Positions 21,201 to 29,482 of a DNA stretch of 43,903 bases are shown piece after piece; position 1 is the stretch's first letter; every line of letters begins with the position of its first letter. This DNA comes from Seminavis robusta (lineage: Eukaryota > Bacillariophyta > Bacillariophyceae > Naviculales > Naviculaceae), in contig CAICTM010000885.1 in assembly GCA_903772945.1 (NCBI GenBank), forward strand, positions 1 through 43,903, in the 5' to 3' direction. Position numbers and translations under genes: made by a program. The notes below the pieces were generated by a model. That model was given only the letters and a program-made list of their open reading frames with translations, did no database searches and was not told the DNA's origin.

Positions 21201-22315
21201 GGTGGGAGTCGTTGGCGACGGTTGGGGCCCCTACAATACATATGGCGCTTTGAAGGCTTGGCGCACAAAGTCCAGGCTGGATACGAGGAAACTCCTCTGC
21301 GGAGAACTGGCTGACGTGTTAGTCTCGGAAACAACTGGTGATAAGTCAATTCCTCGTTTCTCAATCCCCGAGCAAGTGACCATGGTGAATGGCAATACCA
21401 TCCTGCACTCATCAAGCCACAAGAAGTTCAGTCGTACAAACGTGCAAGTCCACCCTCCAAAACTCAAGATGTTTGGACTGCCTGAGACGAATGGCGTTCA
21501 AAATTACTTTCAAGCCCTTGGCTTCTGCAAAGCCAGGGGCCTCGATTTGGGATCGAAGGATGACTACTGCACGGATGGCAAAGTGTTCTCGGGCACCAAA
21601 CAAAATGACCAGTGGGCACCCATCAGGTACGCTAGCTAGCTTTGACCGAACAGACCCACTCGCGCAGTACGATACGATACAACCGGGCCAACTGAACGCT
21701 CACATATGTGCTTCATGCATTCTTTCTGTATATTATTATAGTGATGAAGACATGGGCTACATTCAAGTTGGTACCGGAAAGAAGACGTGCAGCACCCACA
21801 AGGAAGTACATGGGTACAACCCTGATGGAAAGGGAAACGGCAAAGGAGAATTCGCGACTTCACATTGGGCAACGGTCAGGGATTATACACAAAGTAATTT
21901 TGAACACTACATCCTCTGCAAGCAGTCGAATCTGCACCTTTATGGCCCGAGTGAAGGAACGAAGGATGTCAAGAACTACACAGACAGTGTCGAGTTTTGC
22001 CAAAAGAAGGAAATGGTTCTCGGAAGCTACCGAGACTACTGTCCCGGTGGTTGGTTAAATGGCAGATGGAACGGCGGTGAAGTGGACGGATGGGGCCATC
22101 CCATTGGGGATTATCACCAAGATGACCAATGGGCCCCTATTTCCGACACGTTCAACGACTGGGTGTTTATCGGTCGCTATGAAGGTTTAAATCCGGAGAC
22201 CTGCGGCGGTACGCACCTTCAGCGCCACGGGAGCACCCCCGCTTGGGGCAATGATGGCGACACCAAGAGCTCCTTTGAAGCGAACTTTATTTTGTGCAGA
22301 AAGAAGAAGACGTAG
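15226..22315 (+). CDS. Secreted modular kringle-containing protein, 16 exons, about 1919 residues
   Basis: Exons: 15226-15282, 15375-15865, 15954-16005, 16086-16697, 16777-16827, 16911-17100, 17169-17625, 17741-17802, 17899-17934, 18015-18034, 18141-18379, 18451-18538, 18622-20786, 20859-20889, 20992-21626 and 21742-22315. All introns are GT..AG and every phase matches, so one continuous frame of 1920 codons results. Order of parts: signal peptide MKLGLALCVVAVPFLPGS; a Cys domain with LCAMQGKKLCTFERFC and DQWIAY (about 60-184); helical regions of unknown type (185-640); a Cys-rich stretch (650-740); a hydrophobic helix (about 884-908); a short coiled coil; a PT-rich linker (990-1027); repeat copies 1 and 2; a kringle (about 1241-1320); repeat copies 3 and 4; and two C-terminal Cys/DQWAPIS domains. 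A cell-surface or matrix role is inferred from the signal peptide, the disulfide-rich modules and the linker. If the hydrophobic helix spans a membrane, the protein is membrane-bound rather than free. No catalytic motif was seen. Confidence 0.82.
15590..15958 (+). other. N-terminal copy of the Cys/'DQW' domain
   Basis: The segment reads LCAMQGKKLCTFERFC, then DQWIAY, HWLQIAENN, WKDC and HKYIACC across the exon 2/3 junction. The same layout (Cys, Leu at an early strand, Tyr/Phe-Cys, DQW, aromatic-Ile, Thr/Asp-Cys, hydrophobic-Cys) appears twice at the C-terminus, so I treat the three as one domain family. The fold is unknown. A lectin-like arrangement is possible but unsupported. Confidence 0.55.
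19235..19350 (+). other. PT-rich linker coding segment
   Basis: Encodes repeated (R/A)PT and QPT/HPT steps (HRPTEQPTRHPTSAPTSK and RPTPRPTIAPT). Such linkers are frequent in diatom secreted and wall proteins and are expected to be extended and O-glycosylated. It separates the coiled-coil part from the repeat/kringle part. Confidence 0.8.
19354..21303 (+). repeat. Four copies of a Cys-bounded repeat of about 75-85 residues
   Basis: Copies lie at 19354-19572, 19708-19953, 20317-20553 and 21094-21303 (the last after the small exon 14). The shared pattern is C-(E/T)-P, an acidic/hydrophobic stretch, a Trp, a (V/K)-(A/T)-x-(V/L)-D segment, then (R/K/L)LW(V/M)G-x-x-G, GP, an aromatic, T-x-S and (T/E)(R/L)K(L/M)(M/I/L)CG(Q/E). 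Copies share only scattered positions, so they are old. The invariant LW(V/M)G and K-CG ends make the unit easy to search. I know no named domain with this signature. Confidence 0.75.
19990..20226 (+). other. Kringle domain coding segment
   Basis: Between repeat copies 2 and 3 the protein reads C-x-C..DYLGSTSKTSSGKTCQPW, then NVCRNPDKHSHAWCYT, and VRWESCQVPTC. This matches the kringle pattern (YxG....T.SG..C..W..., N.CRNPD, .WCYT, W..C.v..C). All six expected Cys are present plus one extra near the start. Kringles are best known from animal clotting and growth-factor proteins, where they bind proteins or lysine-like ligands. They are also present in some protists. Confidence 0.85.
21464..22312 (+). 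repeat. Tandem pair of C-terminal Cys/'DQWAPIS' domains
   Basis: Two adjacent modules share F/LGLPET or LYGPSEG starts, a Tyr/Phe-rich (A/S)xxFC(K/Q)K/A segment, L-x-L/V-G-S-(K/Y)-x-DYC, DQWAPIS, then an aromatic-Ile-Gly strand, T-C, and a final F-x-x-(Y/F)ILC. The first module spans the last intron, placed between AG and T of the Ser codon of DQWAPIS. The N-terminal domain of the same protein has the same layout. Confidence 0.7.
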
Positions 22316-23442
22316 CTTCTTGGTTGCCCATTATTAGTTGACAACTCTCCTTCGAACAGGAGAAAGAAGAAGTATGATTGTTACAATCATGTATACATGC
22401 ATTTTAAAGACCGGTTTGCTGGTCTACTTTAGTCCTTGTTTTGCATTGCGTCCGTCGTGTGTTGTGTGAAAAGTGCATGGTTGTGTTTCAGCCAGCTATG
22501 CATAGCTATGTGGCTGCTTTGAAGAAGCACTTTCACTTCACCCCCTTTGTTGTTTCTGCGGATGGCCTCTTCTCTCTAAGCCATAATAAACGCTTTCAGC
22601 AGAAGGGGTAGCATACACGCATTGCTCACCTCAGCAGCCACAATCGCTCGTACCTACCGGAACAGGCAGGGCAGAATCTCTCCCCCCGCCAACTACAGAG
22701 CTCTGATCGAGGAATAAATCAGGTAATCTTCAATGTAGTATTCTACAAGCAAGCAGAAACTCCACTCTTGCTGCCTTCATCACGTCGCCAAGAGTTGGCT
22801 CCAATCTTCTACATGTACGAGAGGAAGAGTATATTGTACCACACAAGCAAGATGATCCGTCCTTGGTGCGCACGTCCAAAGCAAGAAAGCAGCCAGGAGG
22901 ATATGGTGCAGCATCAAAAACTCCTACTAGCTAGGTTTTAGTTTTGCTTGCTTCTTGAGTCCTCGCTCCCTTGTGACAACCAAAAGGTTCTTAGCTGGCC
23001 TGCAGGCAATGTGTTGTTACCTCAGCCACTCAGGGCCTTGCTCTGCCTCTCCTACTCTAACTAGACTAGCTGTGGTAGCCGGCTGTGGGAATGATTGAAT
23101 GAATAGACTAGCCAGAGTACAGTATTATCAAGGACACGAGACACCACGATTGTTGTCCCTTGTGGACATTGCTTGGGATAGAAATTGGTTTCCCTGTGGA
23201 TGCTTGAGCATGTAATCCAGTCACACGTACGTACGATATTGTACAGGCACAGCCCAAGATGCAGCCAAAAGCGACAAAAGCCCGAACCTCTTGACTGTAC
23301 GGTACAGTACAGCCCGAACCTGTTGACTGTGCGCTACATTCTGTGACATTCTGTTCCATCACAACACAACACAACAACCAGGGCCATCACAAGCCACAAA
23401 TAACCGAGGCCAGGCCAAGCCAAGCCCCACAGAAGTAAAGCT
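22316..23442. other. Intergenic between kringle-protein gene and receptor gene
   Basis: No coding region supported. The 3' flank includes cataataaacg near 22582 as a possible polyadenylation signal, although it is some 270 nt from the stop. A short direct repeat, cccgaacct(c/g)ttgactgt, occurs at about 23281 and 23312 next to ctgtacggtacagtacag. The final part is the 5' leader of the receptor gene. Confidence 0.5.
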
Positions 23443-26271
23443 ATGAACGATGATGAGACAATGAGAAGAAGAAGCAGAACACTACAGCAGAAGAGCAGAC
23501 TCAAGAGAAGAAGAAGGAGAATAGGCCCTCCATGGCTGCTGGTGGCTGCGATTGTTCTTCTCATGTCAGCAGCAAGCTTGAAGACTGTTTGGGGAGTGAC
23601 GCACACTGCCGAATCCAGACAACGGCAGAGACAACGACAACAGCAAGAACAGCAACAAGCCAATCATTCAGCCTCCACAGGACATTCTCACTATGTCTTG
23701 GCCGTGGTTCCGAAAGCACTGGGCATTCCCTTTTTTGATCCAGTCCACGACGGTTGTCTAGATGCTGCTGCCAAACTGTCTACTACTAGTAGTACTACTA
23801 CAGTGGAATGCCTGTTCGTCGGTCCTTCCGTTCTCGATGGACACGAACAAGCCAAATTGGTGGAAGCGTTGCTCAACAACACAAGCACAAGTACTACTAG
23901 TGCTACTACTAGTGCTAGTAACAGTACGTATGGCCCATTCCCAGCCATTGATGGATTGGCCATTTCCGTGGAAGACGAAACCCTCTTGACGCCCTTGCTA
24001 AAAAGCGCTTCCAGTATTCCCATTGTCACATTTGACAGTGATGCTCCCGAGTCGGGACGCTCGCATTACATTGGCACGAACAATTCCTTCTTGGGCATGC
24101 AATTGGCACGCGCCATGGAAACACTAGTGCCGGATGGAGGATTGTTTGGCGTGATTTCCGGCAGTGCGCCCAATTTACGGGAACGAGCCGATGGCATTCT
24201 CGCCGAACTCCATCATCATTCCAATTGGCATCATCGATGGAATGCGTTCAAAGATAGTCCGTTTGATGCGCAATCCAATGTGACACTTGCGCTCCAACAA
24301 TTGCGGACGTGGGCCACTGCGGATGAAACGCCAGTGGTACTCGTCAGTGTCTTTGGATTGCCCATGCAAATTGTCAACGACACAAACACACAACAATCCT
24401 CCATTCCATGGAAACAGTTTGTCGACGAGGTGGCCCGTGATCGGAACATTACCCTCCTCTGTGCGGATGACTTGCCACATCAATTGGAACTGTTACAGAG
24501 TGATTATGTCGATGGACTAGTGGGACAGTTGCCCTTTGATATGGGACAACAAGCCATTCGAGTTCTCTATGAGCAATTGTTGATTGTCAATGATGGCAGT
24601 GACAATGTCAGCGATGATGACTACATTATTGGCACCAACGTCATTAGTCACACTCACATTCCACTCGAATTACCAGAAGTACAAGTCAACAACAATCTCA
24701 TTGGAAATTTGCAATATGTCGGATACACACTCTTTGCCATGGTGGCCATTACGGCACTGGGATTTGGGACGTGGGCATTTTATCGCCGCAAAGTGCGCGT
24801 CGTGCGAGTGGCACAACCTCGCTTTCTGATTATGATTGCCGTTGGTGTCCTAATCATGGCATCGTGCATGATTCCACTGGGCATGGACGATGGTGGCGGT
24901 GCGCATGCCGATTGTTTTGACGGTGACGTGCAATTGGGAGAACGATGTACTGCCATTTGTATGAGTGTCCCGTGGTTGGGATCCATTGGATTCACCATTA
25001 CATTTAGTGCTCTCTACAGCAAGACACGTCGAGTCAACAAGATATTTCATTCCAATACCGCCTTTGGACGCGTCAAGGTATCGGAACGCGATGTGTTGGT
25101 CCCATTTTTTGTCTTGTTGTGTCTCAATGTCATTATTCTCGTGGCATGGACATTGATTGATCCACTCACGTACATAAGGGTTGCCAATTACGGACGGGAT
25201 GGATGGAATCGAGTCATTTCGACCTATGGAGTGTGCAGCAGTGAGAAAATGGAACACTTTTTGATTCCGCTGGCCATTGTCAATATGGGCGTCCTACTAT
25301 TGGCCAATTGGCAAGCCTACGAAGCACGAGATATCGAATCCGAATTTGCCGAAACAAAGTGCATCTCCATTTGCATGGCCAGCATGTTGCAAGCCATGGT
25401 GACGGGAATCCCAGTCTTGTTTGTGGTGGGCGATTTGCCAAATGCCTATTACATTGTCTTGGTGCTGCTCGTGTTTGTCATTAGCGTGGTCATTTTGGGA
25501 GCCATCTTTGTTCCCAAGATCTATTTCACATACAAGTATCTACGAATGAGTCCCAGTGATCAAAAGAGAGTCCTGACCGACATTATCCGCAAGACGGCCA
25601 AGTCCACGTCCGGTCCTCGATTCAGCGCGGGCACCACCGCGACGGGGCCCTCGTCGCCTTTTGGACGACAACAAGGATCCACCTACACCACGATTACACC
25701 TCCACAACAACCAACGTACCAAGCAAATAATGGTAATGACGACGACGCAACAAATAATAATGACAGTCCCGCAGACGATGACCCCAACGCGAGACCCGAA
25801 AGCACCTCGGAATCCAATGCTTCGGATGAATCGGGGATGGTATTCTTTCGCAAGTCCACGCCGGGATTTCCACCTAGCAGCATCAACTATAATGCTGCCC
25901 TGCAACAAGGAGGACACTATCCGTCTAGTTTCACCAGCAGCAACAGCAGCAGCATTCATCCCAAACAACGCACCAGCAAAGTTCAGTTTCTTCAAGATCA
26001 ACCGCAGCAGCAGCAGCAACAACCGTTGCCTGGATCTGTCGGCCAAACTCAAAAGACGAGAACGAGTGTTCATCATGATGTGATTGAAGAGGGTGATGAA
26101 GATGCTGCACACGAAGCAGAACTTGGTGTAGCGGAGGAGGCGGCCACGCTACCCATGCTGTCCGAGTCTGCTGAGTTCAAGTCGAGTTGTTCGGAGGAAG
26201 ATGGCTACGTGACGGCCGACTCTTTGGCGTTTGTCAGCGAATTGGAGGCAATCACCATAGTGGAAGCTTGA
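23443..26271 (+). CDS. Class C GPCR-like receptor with sugar-binding-protein-like ectodomain
   Basis: Single exon, 942 residues. A strongly basic N-terminus (RLKRRRRRIGPP) precedes a hydrophobic helix at about 31-50, acting as signal peptide or anchor. Residues about 83-400 resemble type I periplasmic sugar-binding proteins (ribose-binding/LacI-like): PFFDPVHDGCLDAA, IDGLAIS, PIVTFDSDAP, YIGTNN and LVGQLPFDMGQQAI. Seven helices follow at about 423-447, 459-481, 503-525, 551-573, 605-627, 640-662 and 667-692. They carry class C/GABA-B-type hallmarks: a Cys before helix 3, WLGSIGFTITFSALYSKTRRV after it, and FVPKIYF after helix 7. The C-terminal 250 residues are disordered, with Gln and Asn runs. 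Such receptors couple ligand binding by a clamshell domain to G proteins. The ligand here is unknown; a small sugar or amino-acid-like molecule is a guess from the fold. Confidence 0.85.
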   Translation: MNDDETMRRRSRTLQQKSRLKRRRRRIGPPWLLVAAIVLLMSAASLKTVWGVTHTAESRQRQRQRQQQEQQQANHSASTGHSHYVLAVVPKALGIPFFDPVHDGCLDAAAKLSTTSSTTTVECLFVGPSVLDGHEQAKLVEALLNNTSTSTTSATTSASNSTYGPFPAIDGLAISVEDETLLTPLLKSASSIPIVTFDSDAPESGRSHYIGTNNSFLGMQLARAMETLVPDGGLFGVISGSAPNLRERADGILAELHHHSNWHHRWNAFKDSPFDAQSNVTLALQQLRTWATADETPVVLVSVFGLPMQIVNDTNTQQSSIPWKQFVDEVARDRNITLLCADDLPHQLELLQSDYVDGLVGQLPFDMGQQAIRVLYEQLLIVNDGSDNVSDDDYIIGTNVISHTHIPLELPEVQVNNNLIGNLQYVGYTLFAMVAITALGFGTWAFYRRKVRVVRVAQPRFLIMIAVGVLIMASCMIPLGMDDGGGAHADCFDGDVQLGERCTAICMSVPWLGSIGFTITFSALYSKTRRVNKIFHSNTAFGRVKVSERDVLVPFFVLLCLNVIILVAWTLIDPLTYIRVANYGRDGWNRVISTYGVCSSEKMEHFLIPLAIVNMGVLLLANWQAYEARDIESEFAETKCISICMASMLQAMVTGIPVLFVVGDLPNAYYIVLVLLVFVISVVILGAIFVPKIYFTYKYLRMSPSDQKRVLTDIIRKTAKSTSGPRFSAGTTATGPSSPFGRQQGSTYTTITPPQQPTYQANNGNDDDATNNNDSPADDDPNARPESTSESNASDESGMVFFRKSTPGFPPSSINYNAALQQGGHYPSSFTSSNSSSIHPKQRTSKVQFLQDQPQQQQQQPLPGSVGQTQKTRTSVHHDVIEEGDEDAAHEAELGVAEEAATLPMLSESAEFKSSCSEEDGYVTADSLAFVSELEAITIVEA

Positions 26272-27506
26272 GCATTAAACGGCCGGTGGAATCGAGCGAC
26301 CAAGCAGCAAGCCTCTCATGCGTAATCGTTCACGATTGTCGTGAAGCTCAAACCGGGTCGTTGCCGAGACCTTTCATTTATTTGCTGTCAGTTTCTCACG
26401 AGAAGCGAACGAGTTTGCGCAATGTTGTAACCACTATTCTGGCCACGGCTAGCGGAAAGCAAACAGTAGAGCCCGTACCAGGTAATAGGGTCGGGCGGGG
26501 CAGCAGGTAGTCAAGCTTGCATGCAGACAGCAGTCTAACTTCCGGAAAAGTGGCCTAAGTCTACCCTTCTCGGCTGGTAGCAGCACCCAGCTCCAGGACC
26601 CACACAAAGGCCAACTCTAAAACACAACCCCTTGGGGAATGTAATCCTTAGGTTGCACTAGAGCGCAGCTAGCGACCAACGTTCGGTTTGGCTTAGGGGT
26701 AACAGTCTAATCCTCAAGCCGGAACTGAATCTAGCTAGCTGTACACTGCCGGAAACACTACCTTACCTTCTCGTCTCGTGCTGCTTATTAGTGTGCTCAT
26801 TTGCGTGCAACGCATAGTCCATCCACAAATCCTTCCTCTCCTCATCGCATCCCTCCTCAGGCTCGGATGTCAGCAGGGGCTAAGCAGGATCACCAAATTG
26901 TCCTCCTTGCCTCGAGGACGGAACGTTTACCTTGTCCTGACTCCATATTACCCCCAAACCTCGCTCACCAAACGGCTGTTAGAGCGCAGCAATGCAAATT
27001 AACACGGCAATACATACAGAAGGCAAAACCTGCAGGAACAAGACACTTAATGGAGCAACGCATCACTCAGTTGAGTTTACTTGTTTGGACTCGAACAACT
27101 TGGATGTCTCCAACGCCATACATGTACCAGAAAGATTAAAATCTGATTTTGCCTGGGTGGACTTATGCCCCCTGTGTTCCCTCGGTTGTCGGTCGCTTTA
27201 GTTCGAACTGTGACTGGCTGGCGTTCAAAAAGGAAAGAAGGGTATTTCCGATTTGGATCGTTCGGAAGAAACACCCCACCTTCTGGACTTCATTTGTGCC
27301 TCAGCTCCATGTGTCGAATTGAGAGGCTCAGTCAGTTGCTTGCTTGCCCACTGGATGAAACGAGCAAGCTTAGGCAGAGACGAGTACCGCTACCAAAGAA
27401 CAAGTGTAAACAGTGTAAACTTGAGCGGGTCTTTCGATGAACGTATACAAAAACAAAACGCCCACAAAGCAACGTCTGCAAAGAATAGAAAGCAACAGAC
27501 GTAAAA
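26272..27506. other. Intergenic between receptor and PT-rich protein genes
   Basis: No coding region supported; small ORFs overlap each other in several frames. A CTAGCTAGCT run lies at 26731. The segment ends in the leader of the PT-rich gene (cagacgtaaaaATG). Confidence 0.5.
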
Positions 27507-28932
27507 ATGAAGCCTAACATCACCAACCTCACTTTCGCCGCTCTTCTCGTTGGACACGTATTCTCTCAGCAACTTCGCGGAAACGACAACCACAGAAGCA
27601 TGCAAGACGATGCATCCAGTTCAACTCCGACAAGCATGTTTGATCTCTTTGATTCATTGACAATTCTTCCAACTAGCGCTCCGACCGCACCACAACAGCT
27701 GAGGAAACGGACCGATACCCCAACCGGTGAACCCACGAAATTGCCTACAACAGCCCCAACAGTTGTTACTACGACTGGTGAGCCATCTGTTGCACCAAGT
27801 ATCTGCACAGAGGCGCCAATAACAGACGTGCCATCAACTTCCCCAACTGACCGTAACGACCCCCCTCCAACCATTGCACCAACTGTTCACCAAGGAACAC
27901 CTTTTCCAAGTCAAGCTCCCACATATAGTTTGATCAATTCCGTTCTTTGCGGCGGTTCCCCCAGCTTTGCTCCAAATTCCGGCGACGAACTCTTTGGCAC
28001 GCTGGACCCAACTCCCGTACCATCTTCAGGAACTATCTCCCCAACTATTGCCCCATCTGACAGTCTCACTACGAGTGCTCCGACAGTTGTCCCCACAGAG
28101 AGAGCCGAAACCCTGGCACCATCTCAGGCAACGGAATCGATGCCACCAGGTATTACCGAAGAAGACTTGGTCTCCACGCAGGCAGCTTGGAAGCGAGCAG
28201 CAGGCGATCATTGATCTAGTTTATGCTAGGTTTGATGGTGAATGGGATTTCTGCCAAGAGGATCCTTTGCACGCTGGGATTCAAGACAGTGATATTGTTG
28301 TTCGTCGCTTCAGTTGTGCCCGAGCCAACCAACAACGGGAGTTATTGCGCAAAGCCCTTATCAGAACTGCTGGCAACGTTGAATTGGAAATACAGATTCT
28401 CGACTTCAACAACATTGGAGCAGAAGTTCATTCCAGTCTTTGCTCCAGGAACCCTATCGGTGGCTTTTCCTTTGACGAATGTCAACAACGCCTTGAGGAT
28501 TTTTTTGACGCTCACTTTGTACCAACCTCTGCCCCCACCAACGCTCCCACGCAATCACCCGTGGAACTATCGGGAGATCAGGAAGAGCTCATTGAGGCTC
28601 TGGTTGAATTCTTTGGGGTTGAAAATTGCACCTTCACGCGGCTCAACTTTGCCATTGCCGTGACAGAGTGTGGCATCGATGCCTATGGCGGACGCGTGAC
28701 AACAATTCATCACGACTTTGTAAGCATTGTGGCGAATCTGTCGGGAGATGAAGATGTCTTCTACCAGTCAAACCCTGATCCCAATGTATTCCTTGATATT
28801 GGCTGCTCCACCCGTGAAAGGAGAACCTCTTTTGACGACTGCAATGCCATTTTCCAGGCATTCCTTGCCCGGAGGCAGACCCTCGACCGCAGAAGAGCCC
28901 ACCGCGACCGTGGATACTTTCGCGCCTTCTGA
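27507..28932 (+). CDS. PT-rich secreted protein with two related C-terminal domains; frame switch midway
   Basis: Signal peptide MKPNITNLTFAALLVGHVFS, then a long PT/SAPT-rich tract (about residues 45-210) containing a single Cys pair, typical of diatom secreted mucin-like proteins. The first frame stops at 28214 (AAGDH*). The second frame is open from before 28190 to 28932 and encodes two related domains split by a second PT linker (VPTSAPTNAPTQSPVE). Domain 1 has QQAIIDLVYARF, WDFC, SLCSRNP and FDECQQRLEDFFDAHF. Domain 2 has QEELIEALVEFFGVENCTF, IGCSTRERR and FDDCNAIFQAFL. Joining needs one intron or one indel. Candidates are GT at 28086 with AG at 28197/28200 (112-115 nt), a much shorter intron from 28170, or a plain frameshift. 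The sequence before 28190 (GITEEDLVSTQ) itself looks coding, which favours an indel. Function unknown; extracellular location is inferred. Confidence 0.68.
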
Positions 28933-29482
28933 CTCATCGTCATCGTCGCCTTGGTAGACAAAAGTCCATGGCATAAATACGAAAGCGACCAAATTTGTTG
29001 AGTGATCGGTACAGTAGCTTGTACTCGTCGTCTACCTTTCTAAAGGCTGACATGCGAACCTTTACAGCGGCATCAACGGGCGCTCACGTACCGATGCCGT
29101 TATGTGGACTGCGTGGTTGAATTTGTGGGAAACAGAAGGCCGCCATCCGCGTGAGTCACACATACGACCACCTTTGGCGTCCCACAGAAATTTCATCAAA
29201 TTCGAGTTGTTTGTCGCCCATTTTTTGTTCTTGTTGGATCATTCTGGTGTGCCACAGGCTATCATGGAATGCAATGCACTAAAATGGCTTGTCTTTTTGT
29301 TCTGAGAGGGGATCTGAACTATACTAACGATACTGCACTGCAAGGATACTTTGGCCTTTCCCGAGTTCGTTTGTGGCGGGAGGATTTTGAAAAGAAACAC
29401 AGGATCTGATCAACTGTTCGGTAACAACGTGACAACAGCTAGCTGGCTGCAATAGTAGCAAACATACAGAACAACCATCACC
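28933..29482. other. Intergenic
   Basis: Holds the 3' end of the PT-rich gene and the promoter of the next plus-strand gene. A 67-codon ORF at 29102-29305 has no recognisable feature. I see nothing else. Confidence 0.5.

Noticed and set aside
15226..22315. Splitting the kringle-protein locus into two or three genes
   Set aside because: All 15 introns keep phase, no internal in-frame stop appears in the spliced frame, and no promoter-sized gap exists between exons.
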